Below are positions 31,126-40,459 of a stretch of 64,000 nt of DNA, piece by piece. The stretch is from Orientallactaga sibirica (lineage: Eukaryota > Chordata > Mammalia > Rodentia > Dipodidae). The stretch is from positions 4,798,001 to 4,862,000 of the forward strand of contig JAEOAD010000026.1 of the NCBI GenBank assembly GCA_036365145.1, in the 5' to 3' direction. The stretch's first letter is position 1. Every line of letters begins with the position of its first letter. The notes under the pieces are model-generated. The model had not been told where the DNA came from. It was given only the letters and a program-made list of their open reading frames with translations, and did no database searches. Position numbers and translations under genes: made by a program.

Positions 31126-33289
31126 CACCTGTGTGACATGAAGTGCATTCTGACCATGATGAGACGACAAAGACTGCTCAGAACCTTACATTTTTACTTA
31201 AACACTTTATTGAAGTCTGACTGACACAGAAAAAAAACTCCATATTTACTAAATACAACTTTGGAGATATGTCTACATCTATGGACTATGCTTTTAGGGG
31301 AATGACCTGCCCTTGGTAAGGGGCCCACTATGCTTCAAGACTGGTCCTAAGCTACTCACTCATCCTCGGTGGTGGGACAAAACCTGATGAGTCATGTTCA
31401 AAGGTTTCTTTGTGTAAAGGTATTAGGCCCTAATGGAATACTACAGACTCTCATATTTTAAAAGGTTGTCTTAAGTATTTAGTTTAATCGACCAAATAAA
31501 CAGTGAAAAGAGAAAGGAAAGAACTCGCCTTCCATCATGTGCCCCAGCTGCATGCTCAGAAACAAAGAAATCTGGACTCTAGTCACTCTCTATAGTGAGC
31601 CCAGAATTGAAAATAGACAAAACTAGTAGTGAGCAACAGGATACCGTGACAACAAGCCACCACCCAGATCCAGCCCCGAAGCCTGGCCCCTGTAAACACT
31701 GGCTGGGGCAGCCCCACATGGACACTCTTCCTGGCCATGCTAAAATCCCATTAGGGCACTGTTGCTCTTCCTCTGGAGTGGAAATGGTTTCTACGAAACA
31801 GTTAGGTAGACACATGGCATGTGGCTGTACCACTACAGACATGATAGCAGACCCTGCCAGCAGCCATGGCAATGAGAGGATCAGGTCAGCGTGCTGGCAG
31901 ACGTGAGAAAATAAACCAAATCTTTGTAGTCGCGCTGCTACCCTCCTGGAGCCCAGTGTCTAGTCTTTTCCAAGGTAGCTTCCATTTCCAATGAAGAAGA
32001 AGAATGGTTCTCAGGCTCCCACCAAATACTCAGACAGAATTTGATGGCTCAGCTTATTTTTTTTTCAGGCTTCTACGAACTGTGCAGCATTATATCGGGA
32101 TCCTTATAACATGATGATTTGAGATTACAAACACAGAGGATAAACACAACCTTCTGTTATAGCAATTTAAGCATCACGGGGCGAGTAAATACTGTAGAGT
32201 GAATCCTAACACTCGAAACAGAATCTTCCAGAGTCCAGAAATCCACCTGACTGCCAAGAATAATACTTTCGTGGTTTAAGCAATACTAGTAACTGGAGGG
32301 GTTTCCACAGACATAACCACATGAGTTACTGCACATTGGGTAAAATAGAAAAAACAGACATTTATAAATGTACAGTTTGCAGACATCTTTAAACTACTCA
32401 TAAATATTCAATTTACAGATATGGAAGAAATAAAGGACTTCAGTGGTATGCAGCATCTGTTTAAATTGCTTAATTATATGGTTTCTTCTATGGGTTTCCT
32501 CATCTGACTGTTTTTATTGTGGGTTGGGGGTGGGGAATACGTGGCTCTCCAAACCAAAGTAAATGAAGCCAACCTCATTGAAGGAAGCTCTATGATGAGA
32601 ACAGACACATGAGAGGCTCTGGATGTGGGATGAGATTCACTGTCACAGGACAAAAATCACATCAGTTAGATATCAAAGGAAGCCTCTCAGCTTCCGGACT
32701 ACAATGAAGCAGGGTCCGTTAGATTCCCTGAGCAGTAAAAACAAATGCACTTATCTTCTCAGTCATTTCACACATGATTCCTATTTCAGCTCTCATGTAA
32801 AAACTCCCCATCGTACATCAATGGCACAAAGAAAAGAAGCAGTTTAGCTAGTAGAAGTAAAACACCAGACAGCTGCTGGCAGAGACGGCCCCTCCCCAGC
32901 AGTTCGCTGTGTTTTTCTGCAGAAGAATGTCAATTTTTAAAAAAAACAAAAAAAAAAAAAAACAGCCAAAGGAGGTATTTGAAAAGGGAAAGTCCTCCGT
33001 GAACCAGTGGGTTCACCTAGCAGTTAGAGACAGTCAGGCAACTTAGCCAAACGAACAGCTGCCAACAACTCCGAGAGAGACAGAGAGAGAGAGCTGTCTT
33101 TCTCCCTCCACGTCCCAAGCCAGGAACCGACGGTCCCACATTTAGAAATGTTATTTCTGGGACCAATAGCAATTTATTTTGATAGAACCACTGGGTTGTT
33201 TCCTTTTTTTTCCCCCCTTGAGTTCTCAACAAAGGAGCCATATTAGGAAATAATCTTGCAAAAAAGCAAAGTGCCCCCTCCTCCTCTGT
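31126..33289. other. SINE-free interval left of the CpG island
   Basis: About 2.2 kb with no young SINE. If the CpG island is a promoter, this is either first-intron DNA (minus-strand gene) or upstream DNA (plus-strand gene). A CCAAT pentamer lies near 33163 on the plus strand. Open frames at 31579-31906 and 32623-32847 show no domain. Confidence 0.5.
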
Positions 33290-34410
33290 CCACGATCGAT
33301 GCATGCACACACGCGCGCGCACACGCACGCAGCCGGCGCCGACACGCGCACACCCCCCAGTGCCCGCGCACAATGGCCGGCGCGCGCTCGCCGGGGCCCA
33401 CGCGGCCGCCGTTCCCGCGGGCAGCAGGCCCGGCCCCGGGCACTCGGGCGGGAGGGGCGGGAGGAGGCCCGCGGGGAACGGCCGCTGCTGGCCGCTTGTG
33501 CTTGGGCTGCTCGCCCCCCAGCGGGGCCCTGGGGAAGCGGCTGCCAGCGGCCCGGAGCCCATTAACCCCTTGGGGAAAAGGAGCTCCAGCGCCCACCTGC
33601 GGGGCCGGGGCGCATCCTCCGAGCCGGGGCGCCGCGGGGCCCCGTGACCCCTGGAGGTGGGGGAAGCCGGGGAGGAGGAAGACTGACTCGGGTCAAGCGA
33701 GCCTGGACGCTGCCTTCTAGGGCTGCCCAAGCCCACGGGTGTTTCTGAGCTGTCAGCCGCGAGGGGGTCCGAGCTCAGCGAGCAGGAAAAACTTAAGAGG
33801 GCAGCGGGTGAGGACCAGACTTGGGGACTGGTCCCTAAGGGACTGGCGCTCGTCCCCTGGGAAGCGGGGCGCGGGGGTGTCCCGTTGAACGACGGAGGAT
33901 GCGGAAGGACCCGAGAGCACCCGCCCCGGGTACCCTTCCCTGGGCCGGACCCCGGGAGCAGGGTCCCCCACCCCGTCCCCTCTGCAGACACTTACCTTCT
34001 TCCGGGGCTGCCATTTCATCATATTTGTACAGCCGAGACGTGGAACATCAAGATGCTGGCTGGGGGCTGGGGGCAGATGCAGGGCAGCGGCGACTGCGGG
34101 TCATGCTGCCTCCTTCCCACCCCCTAGTTCTTCCCCATGTCCACTGGAGGAGGGGTGGGGGGGGGAAGCCCGGGAAGAGTCAGTCTTGTCGCCTTCCGTT
34201 CAATGAAAAGTAACCCCAGATCACGGACGCACTTCCCACCGGGCTAGGAAGTCCCGGCGGTCGCCAGCGCGCTCCGGCCGGAGCGGGGCATCATCCCCCG
34301 GCGGGAGCCTGCGAAGGGAGCCGGCCGCAGGGGGTCTCCGAAGACCCTCCCTCAGGGCCCAGACCCAGAGCACGAGCTGCCGCAGAGACCCGGTCGGGCT
34401 CCTGCCATCC
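33290..34410. promoter_or_regulatory. CpG island, probable promoter
   Basis: The only strongly GC- and CpG-rich segment of the window, with many CG dinucleotides (for example 'cacacgcgcgcgcacacgca' and 'cgccgttcccgcgggcagca'). Two GC boxes lie at about 33446-33462 ('gggcgggaggggcgggagg'). There is no clear TATA box, which is usual for such promoters. No SINE lies within 0.8 kb on the right or 2.8 kb on the left. A 324-codon minus-strand frame (33017-33991) is Pro/Gly/Ala-rich, as expected by chance in GC-rich DNA, and is not called. Confidence 0.85.
33996..34130 (-). other. Candidate first exon ending at a consensus splice donor
   Basis: On the minus strand the sequence reads ccccggaagaag|gtaagt, with the exon's last base at 33996 and a perfect GTAAGT donor at 33995-33990. 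Two start codons could open a reading frame into the donor. One at 34014 has a good Kozak context (gaaATGg) and gives M-A-A-P-E-E, phase 1. The other at 34022 gives M-M-K-W-Q-P-R-K-K, phase 0. Two short upstream frames end before them. Several unrelated human proteins begin MAAPEE, so this does not name a gene. The 5' edge is unknown, and it may be entirely 5' UTR. Confidence 0.45.
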
Positions 34411-34440
34411 AAGACCCTTTTTGGCGAATTCTCTTCTTCT

Positions 34441-34468
34441 CAAAAAAAAAAAAAAAAAAAAAAAAAAA
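34441..34468. repeat. Poly-A tract
   Basis: 28 consecutive A, not attached to a recognisable SINE body. It immediately borders the CpG island on the right. Confidence 0.9.
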
Positions 34469-35032
34469 GATTAGACAAGCAATCAAATCCTCACGCGCAG
34501 CCTGGAGCAATTCCCAAAATTCTGGGTGTATTTCTTTCTCGTTTGTAAAATTTAGCAAAGAAAATTCCAAAGATCTGTAATCAGAGCTTCCTTGCGCTGT
34601 TCTCGCCTCCTCCTCCTTGGACAACTTGGGGAAAGGATCTGCCCTTCCTGAAATGCCTACCTTCCCTGAACACTGTAAATAGGAAAACTTGGTTTGTGTG
34701 CTTAGATTTTTTTTTTTAATTCCCAAGAACCTTCGTCGTCAGGAGAGGCTGGAAGGAAATCCTGCAAGAACCCAACTCCACAGCTCAGTCTGCACTAATG
34801 ACTTCCTTCCCTTCAGTGCGAGCAGAGCCAGCCAGCCCAGCTCCAGCCACACAGAGCACACACGGTTTCTGGGTCTTAGTGCCACGACATCTACTCCAAG
34901 GCAAAAAGTAAAGCTACAGTTCCTGAGGCTTCCAGAGACAGTCTCCTGAGGAACACCGCCACGAGAGACCTACAGACCCCAGGACACCGTCTCCAGATTA
35001 TTTTAGATCTGTGTGAATGAGTCACATGGAGA
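34469..35032. other. Unique interval right of the CpG island
   Basis: No repeat. A minus-strand frame (34352-34726) runs through the poly-A tract as poly-Phe and is not credible. It could hold promoter-proximal sequence. Confidence 0.45.
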
Positions 35033-35122
35033 GAAGGGAGGGAGGAGAGAGAGAGAAAGGAAGAAGGAAGGAAGGAGGGAGGGAGGGAGGGAGGGAGGGA
35101 GGAAGGGAGGGAGGGAGGGTAG
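35033..35122 (+). repeat. Polypurine (GGAG/GGGA)n tract
   Basis: 'gaagggagggaggagagaga' to 'ggaagggagggagggagggt', about 90 bp of G/A only. Confidence 0.93.
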
Positions 35123-35245
35123 GTTCTAGGTCCAAAGGTTACAAAAAAAATGTTTCTGATCTGGAAAAAAAAAGATTTGAGACATCTAACTGGCTAAAAA
35201 CATTTTAATCAATAAATTTGCCCTGAATAAAAACATAAATAGAGA

Positions 35246-35401
35246 GAGCTGGAGAGATAGCTTAGCGGTTAAGGCGTTTGCCTGCAAAACCAAAGGATCC
35301 TGGTTCGACTCTCCAGTACCCACGTAAGCCAGATGCACAAGGAGACACATGCATCTGGAGTTCGTCTACAGTGGCTAGAGGCCCTGGCGTGCCCATTCTC
35401 C

Positions 35402-35436
<35 letters not shown>

Positions 35437-35477
35437 CTCTCTCTGCCTCTTTCTCTCAAATAAATAAAAATTTTTAA
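35246..35477 (+). mobile_element. Dip-like SINE with perfect 16-bp duplication
   Basis: Flanked by aaaacataaatagaga at 35230-35245 and 35478-35493. (CT)n of about 45 bp and a short tail. Confidence 0.97.
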
Positions 35478-35516
35478 AAAACATAAATAGAGATTTTACT
35501 TGCTTCTCTAAATTTA

Positions 35517-35643
35517 GTGGGGTTTTGAGACAGGATCTCACTATGTTAAACCAGGCTGATCTCAAATTTGCATGCTCAAGCTATGCTCCCAACTCATTTT
35601 TTTAAATAGTTGGAACTATAGGCAGAGGCCATTATGCACAGGA
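35517..35643 (-). mobile_element. Proto-B1-like fragment
   Basis: 'gttttgagacaggatctcac' then 'gctgatctcaaatttgcatg' and 'ttggaactataggcagagg', an old 7SL-derived monomer in reverse. Confidence 0.6.
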
Positions 35644-36796
35644 ATTAATATAAAAATATTGCTATAAAGATACTGCCTCGGGGACTGTGTTTCATTCATC
35701 CACGAGCTGATTTCATCTTATTTAAGGAGATTAATCTACAAATACAAAATACTTTGTAACTGGACTATTATTTATCATCCAACACATCTGCCAGCTCCCA
35801 CTGCACCATGAGGTTATTTTGGCAGCTGGTAATACAGTAGAATGGAGACACTATACCAACCAGTATCCGCGTGGTGTTTTCCTTAGTACTCTCAGAGTTC
35901 AGAACTGACTTACATGGGGGAATCGTATGCAGGCTGACACTAATGATATCAGATTGTAAAATCATCATTAAAATACTCAAAACAATCAGTTGACTCTCAG
36001 CAGCCACGTAAGATTGCTTTTGTTCCATTTTCCAGATGAGAATGCTGAGACTCAAAGGATTCACCTGCTCAACTAAGATGTGCATGTAAGAGCACTAGGG
36101 GCTGGAATTCAGACCCACAATGACCTCATTCCAGAGCCTTCCATGATGAGCAACACAGCTACATGGCAACCTAACCTCCCTTCTGCCTCTTAAATAAGCT
36201 CCTGTCATTGGTACAGGCACTGGAGCTAGGAGGAAGAGGGCATCCTGTCCCTCTCAGCCAGCAGTCGCAAAGCACTCCAACATGCTGAATAAGCTCTGAC
36301 AAGACCCAAATTATTCTGGACAACTTTGTGTTTCTATCCTAATAGCATCAACAGTTCAATACATTCCACACCAAAGTTATCTGTATACTTTAAAATCAGC
36401 TTCTCTTCCTCACAGTCCTTCTTCCATGACACCATTGTGCTTCCAGGATCAAGCCTTTCCTCACATTGAATCTATCAACAGGCCTTCTGGAACCTTTCCT
36501 AAGTATCACTGTCAAATTCCTCCTGTTCACACCTGAAAGCAGAGATTCATAAAACACGCACTAAGTCCCAACTAGTGCAAAGCACCCTGCAGGACAGAGA
36601 GGTTGCACATCTAAGTCCCCAAGCTAGAGGAGGTCCTGCCGGCAGAGCCTCAACAAACAGGCACTATGTGTCACCAGGGAGAGGCACACCTGAAAGCAGA
36701 GGCTCACAAAGTGAGTACTAAGTACCAAGTAGTACAAAGCATCCTATAGGACAGAGAGGTCTCCAAGCTAGAGGAGGTTCGGTAAGAAGACAACCA
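35644..36796. other. Unique interval, no gene seen
   Basis: About 1.15 kb. Two related segments, about 36533-36600 and 36687-36765 ('acctgaaagcagagattcat' and 'acctgaaagcagaggctcac', both followed by 'aagtaccaagtagtacaaag'-like text), form an imperfect direct repeat about 155 bp apart. A 105-codon minus frame (35768-36085) overlaps MIR-like DNA. Confidence 0.45.
36015..36125 (-). mobile_element. MIR-like fragment
   Basis: 'ccattttccagatgagaatg' followed by 'ctgagactcaaaggattcac' matches reverse MIR (ttttacagatgaggaaactgaggc), and 'gaattcagacccacaatgac' matches the next part. Confidence 0.6.
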
Positions 36797-36978
36797 AGGC
36801 TGGAGAGATGGCTCAGCAGTTAAAGGTGCTTGCTAACAAAGCCTGCTGGCCTAGGTTTGAGTCCCCAGTACCCACATAAAGCCAGATTCACAAAAAGGTG
36901 CATGTGTCTGGTGTGTTTGCAGTGGCAAGAGGTCTTGCGTGCCAACACACACACAGAGACACATAAATAATATTTTTT
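36797..36978 (+). mobile_element. Dip-like SINE, shortened
   Basis: Starts ggctggagagatggctcagc. It lacks the CT-rich block, with a short (CA)n before 'cataaataatattttttact'. Confidence 0.85.
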
Positions 36979-37031
36979 ACTCAAAGGTGGCTGCTGTCTT
37001 AGGAACAGACATGCATGGAATTTAGCAGTTC

Positions 37032-37183
37032 TTTTTTTTGGGGGGGGAGGGGATTGAGGTAGGGTCTCACACTAGCCCGGGCTGACCTGAAATTCACTAT
37101 GTAGTCTCAGGGTGGCTTGAACTCATGGTGATCCTCCTACTTCCTGAGTGCTAGGATTAAAGGTGTGCGCCACCATGTCCAGC
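37032..37183 (-). mobile_element. B1 SINE
   Basis: A T run, then a G run, then 'gaggtagggtctcacactag' to 'caccatgtccagcct'. It lacks about 10 bp in the 'cctctgcctcc' region. Right flank taaataatatt is also found left at about 36964. Confidence 0.88.
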
Positions 37184-37218
37184 CTAAATAATATTAAAAA
37201 AAAAAAAAAAAACTTACA

Positions 37219-37392
37219 CTAGGCGTGGTGGCACACGCCTTTAACCTCAGCACTCGGGAGATAGAGGTAGGAGGATTGCCAAGAGTTCAAGGCCACCCTG
37301 AGACTACATAGTGAATTCCAGGTCAGCCTGGGCCAGAGCAACACCCTACCTCGAAAAACCAAAAAAAAAAAAAGAGAGAGAGAGAGAGAGAC
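37219..37392 (+). mobile_element. B1 SINE with (AG)n tail
   Basis: Starts actaggcgtggtggcacacg and ends cctcgaaaaaccaaaa, then A run and (AG)n. Confidence 0.92.
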
Positions 37393-37714
37393 AGAGACAA
37401 CCAGGAATTTGCTGTCTTAATCAGTTCAGCAACTACCAAGTTATGTGGTCAGTGGGTGTTCTGGAATTAGGGGAGATCACAAACACTCATGGCCATGGGA
37501 AGCTTCACAGAGGAACATGAGGTAAACATTCAGAGGAGATGCAACTTATTGTGGAGCCAAAAGGCAAGGTGCCGACTCTGGCTCTAATGTCTTCGAGGAT
37601 CTACACCATCACATCTTTATGAACTACTCTCTTACTAAGCTCCAGTCATATGGCATCTGGCCCTCTCACTGTCCCTTGAGCATGCCAAACATACTCCTGT
37701 GGTGCCCTCTGCAT

Positions 37715-37875
37715 GGATCATTCTTCCTTCAGAAACCTTCTTGGCTCCTTCCCCAGTTCCCTGGGAACTCTGTTCAAGTACCACATTAGAAGGCTATCTC
37801 TCACCATCCCACCTAAAATAATGACCCTTGACCCTCATACTACTTCCTGTCCTCCTTACCCTGCTATATTTTGGA
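37715..37875 (+). mobile_element. L2-like fragment (ancient)
   Basis: 'tctgttcaagtaccacatta' and 'ctatctctcaccatcccacc' then 'cctaaaataatgacccttga' parallel the L2 segment (tcagctcaaatgtcacctcc ... ccctgaccaccctatctaaa). Confidence 0.55.
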
Positions 37876-37884
37876 CGTGAAGGA

Positions 37885-38233
37885 GGAGTTGAGTGTGTAT
37901 TGATATTCATATGTGTGTGCCATTATATGTGCACAAATGTGTGAGTATGAGTGTGTATACACGTGTGTGGAGGCCAGAGTTTGACACTGGCTGTCTTCTC
38001 CAATCACATTCTACTTTTAGTGAGACAGGGCCTTTCACTGAATCCAGAGCCCAGTGGTTCATCCAGTTTAGCTAGCCAGCTTGCCCAGAGTATCTGTCTA
38101 AATGTCTGCTTCCTGAGCACTGGGATTACAGGCATGCATGGTCACACTTGGCATTTATATTGAGGCTGGAAAGTCAAACTCAGGTCTTCGTCTTTGCTCA
38201 CTAAATGCTTTACTGACTAAGCCATCTCCAGCC
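37885..38233 (-). mobile_element. Composite tRNA-head/B1-middle SINE (B4-like), old
   Basis: TG-rich tail (37893-37970), 'gtgtggaggccagagtttga', B1-like 'gagcactgggattacaggca', then 'ctgactaagccatctccagc' as reversed tRNA-type head. Confidence 0.75.
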
Positions 38234-38299
38234 AGCATACTTTGTTGTTGAAAAGAAAATTAATGTGTAGCCACTCCGTGGGAACATAAGTTCCAAAGG

Positions 38300-38390
38300 A
38301 GCAGAGACTAAGTAATCCCAGCGCTTGGGAGGTGAAGACCAAAAGGTGGTGAGTTAGAGGCCATCCTGGGTTATGTTAAAAAAAAAAAAA
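38300..38390 (+). mobile_element. B1 fragment, diverged
   Basis: 'aatcccagcgcttgggaggt' to 'ggccatcctgggttatgtta' plus A run. Confidence 0.65.
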
Positions 38391-38647
38391 GGGGGCTGGA
38401 GAGATGGCTTAGCAGTTAAGGTGCCTGCCTCCTAAGCCTAAGAACACTGGTTCCAATCTCCAGTGGTTCCAAGCTCCAGGTCCCACATTTAGCCAGATGC
38501 AAAGTGACACAAGGGCGCAATGCCACACTTGACCACAAGAGGGCGCACACATCTGGATTTCATTCACAGCAGCTGAGAGGCTGCTGGCGCACCCATCTCT
38601 GTCTTCCTCTCCCTCTCTCTCTGTCTCTCTCTCAAAAAAAAAAAAAT
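38391..38647 (+). mobile_element. Dip-like SINE, long subfamily, CTCF-like motif
   Basis: Contains 'gaccacaagagggcgcacac' (about 38530-38549). Shares the tandem 'ggttccaatctccag' duplication with the copy at 10.5 kb, so the two belong to one sub-lineage. Confidence 0.94.
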
Positions 38648-38664
38648 ACAAAACACCAATATCC

Positions 38665-38722
38665 AGTAAACAGTACCTAGCACATGGTAAGCAACCAGTA
38701 AATATTTGTTGAATACACCAGT
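38665..38722 (+). mobile_element. MIR 3' fragment
   Basis: 'acctagcacatggtaagcaa' followed by 'ccagtaaatatttgttgaat', the MIR 3' end (cctggcacatagtaggcgctcaataaat). Confidence 0.55.
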
Positions 38723-38785
38723 GAAAGAAAGAGGAAAAGGAGACTAGCGTGAGCAAAGGAGATAGGCATATGTTATGTACTCAAG

Positions 38786-38975
38786 AGGATGGAGAGATGG
38801 CTCAGCAGTTAAAAGTACATGCTTGCAAAGCCTGATAGCCTGAGTTTGATTCCCCAATACCCACATAAGGCCAGATGCACAAAATGACACATGCCTTTGG
38901 AACTAGTTTACAGTTCTCTATCTATCTCTCTCCTCTCTCAGTACTTGAAAATAAATAAGTAAAAATATTTGAAAA
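38786..38975 (+). mobile_element. Dip-like SINE, diverged
   Basis: Starts aggatggagagatggctcag. The body is shortened after 'gcctttggaactagtttaca' and the usual 'gcagtggctggaggccctgg' is missing. Confidence 0.85.
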
Positions 38976-39021
38976 GATACACTCAAAATACAAAAGGCAG
39001 ACCTTTCTAAAATATAAAGAG

Positions 39022-39110
39022 TGGGCTTAGGATATAACTCAGTGGTAGAATACTTGTTGGGCATATAGGGGATTCAACCCTCAATATCACAAAAAGTAAA
39101 GAAAAATGAC
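39022..39110 (+). mobile_element. ID-type SINE
   Basis: 'gtgggcttaggatataactc' followed by 'agtggtagaatacttgttgg' and 'gggattcaaccctcaatatc' matches ID/BC1-like A- and B-boxes, then an A-rich tail. Confidence 0.75.
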
Positions 39111-39191
39111 TTTGTCTTGTCAATGTTTTTAAATCCTTGGTGCCTAGAACAGTATCAGACACAAAAGAGGCATCAATGTTTATGGAATGAA

Positions 39192-39350
39192 AAGCCTCAT
39201 GAGGCTTGCATGGAATCCCAGAGCTTGAGAGGTAGAGGTAAGAGGATCAGGAGTTCAAAATCATTCTCAGCTACATAACAAGTTCAAGGCCAACCTGAGC
39301 TACCTGAGACCCTGTCTCAAAAAAATAAATAAATAAAAAGAAAAAAGAAA
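39192..39350 (+). mobile_element. B1 SINE, diverged
   Basis: 'gcttgcatggaatcccagag' to 'gagaccctgtctcaaaaaaa', then an (AAAT)/(AAAG) tail. Confidence 0.8.
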
Positions 39351-39536
39351 GAAAGAAATGGTAGAGCAGGGAAACAAAAGCAAATGGTGATGAGTGAAAT
39401 TCCATTCCACTCCATACTCTGGCAAAGCATGTGGGAACCAATAACTGCCACTGTCAGGCAAAGGAACTTGGAGCTTATGGTCCAGAATGCAAAGCATGGA
39501 AAGGATTAACAGCAGGGAAGGGGCACAGTTGAAGTT

Positions 39537-39652
39537 CTTTTAGGTGGGCTCTTGCTATGTTGTCCAGGCTTTCCTGGAACTCCTGAGCTCAAGGGATCCA
39601 CAAGCCTGGGCCTCAAAGTAGCTGGGATTACAGGCATGCACCAGCCCAGCTT
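39537..39652 (-). mobile_element. Proto-B1/Alu-like monomer
   Basis: 'gctatgttgtccaggctttc' and 'agctgggattacaggcatgc' in reverse orientation, closer to the ancestral 7SL monomer than to rodent B1. Confidence 0.65.
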
Positions 39653-39734
39653 GAAGCAGCACTTATAACCAACCTAATACAAAACTAAATATTAACTATG
39701 ATTTTATGGAGCTATTTTTAATTTTTAAACTGTA

Positions 39735-39870
39735 TGCCTGCTTAAAATGGTTATTATGACTATTTGACAGGTAAGTTCAGAGAAATGAAGTAATCTGCTC
39801 AAGGCCACACTCCAAGTCTACGGCCTAGGGTTCCTTCCTGCTTAAACCACTGCCTGAGAGATGGGGGGAA
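39735..39870 (-). mobile_element. MIR element
   Basis: 'tgacaggtaagttcagagaa' then 'gtaatctgctcaaggccaca' matches reverse MIR (gaggttaagtaacttgcccaaggtcaca), ending near 'tgcttaaaccactgc'. Confidence 0.65.
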
Positions 39871-40048
39871 AACAACATTCCCATCCTGCCTCTGAAGTGC
39901 TACATCACAAAAATGTTCAGAAGAGCAAGGAGGTAACACGAATAGAGGGAACCCATCTAAAACAGAGGGAGATTCTGGAGTCCTGGAAGCGGACAGCTGT
40001 TGCATGCACAACCTAGTGACTTGATGTCATGCAAGAATATCAACCCTG

Positions 40049-40087
40049 AGTATAAAAGTTGTCAAAAAAATTAATAATTTAAAAAAA
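40049..40087 (+). mobile_element. 39-bp L1 3'-end micro-insertion
   Basis: 'agtataaaagttgtcaaaaa' and 'attaataatttaaaaaaaa' lie between perfect 16-bp copies of aagaatatcaaccctg (40033-40048 and 40088-40103). The insert resembles the L1 tail at about 55.5 kb read in reverse ('agtataaaagtcaataaaaa'), so it is a 5'-truncated L1 end. Confidence 0.75.
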
Positions 40088-40103
40088 AAGAATATCAACC
40101 CTG

Positions 40104-40252
40104 GGCTAGAGAGAAGGCTTAGCAGTTAAGGTGCTTGCCTACAAAGCCAAAGAACCCAGCTTCAATTCCCCAGGACCCACGTAAGCCAGATGCACAAGGG
40201 TCACATGCATCTGGAGTTCGTTTGCAGTGGGCAGAGGCCCTGGCATGCCCAT

Positions 40253-40310
<58 letters not shown>

Positions 40311-40370
40311 TGTATCTGTCTCTATGTCTCTCTCAAATAAATATAGACTAAATACAAAAATATTAAAAAG
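40104..40370 (+). mobile_element. Dip-like SINE with (TC)n(TG)n
   Basis: Inserted directly after the duplicated site of the L1 micro-insertion. (TC)n at 40258-40293 passes into (TG)n at 40294-40312. Right flank aagagtatcagtcc is a diverged match to the same target. Confidence 0.9.
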
Positions 40371-40459
40371 AAAAACAAAGAGTATCAGTCCAACCATGTC
40401 ACATCCCAAACTGTCAAGAGAGGTGAGAAATTTCCTGATTTCTGCTCAAATCTTTTAAA

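Noticed and set aside
33017..33991. 324-codon minus-strand open frame
   Set aside because: It lies across the CpG island, is Pro/Gly/Ala/Ser-rich with no domain, and reads across the candidate splice donor. Long frames are expected by chance in such GC-rich DNA.
34352..34726. 124-codon minus frame with a poly-Phe run
   Set aside because: The Phe run is the 28-bp poly-A tract read in reverse. No domain on either side.
35278..35463. Recurrent frames of the type 'MPAKPKDPGSTLQYPRKPDA'
   Set aside because: The same peptide appears at every plus-strand Dip SINE, and its reverse at others. It is the SINE consensus in translation.
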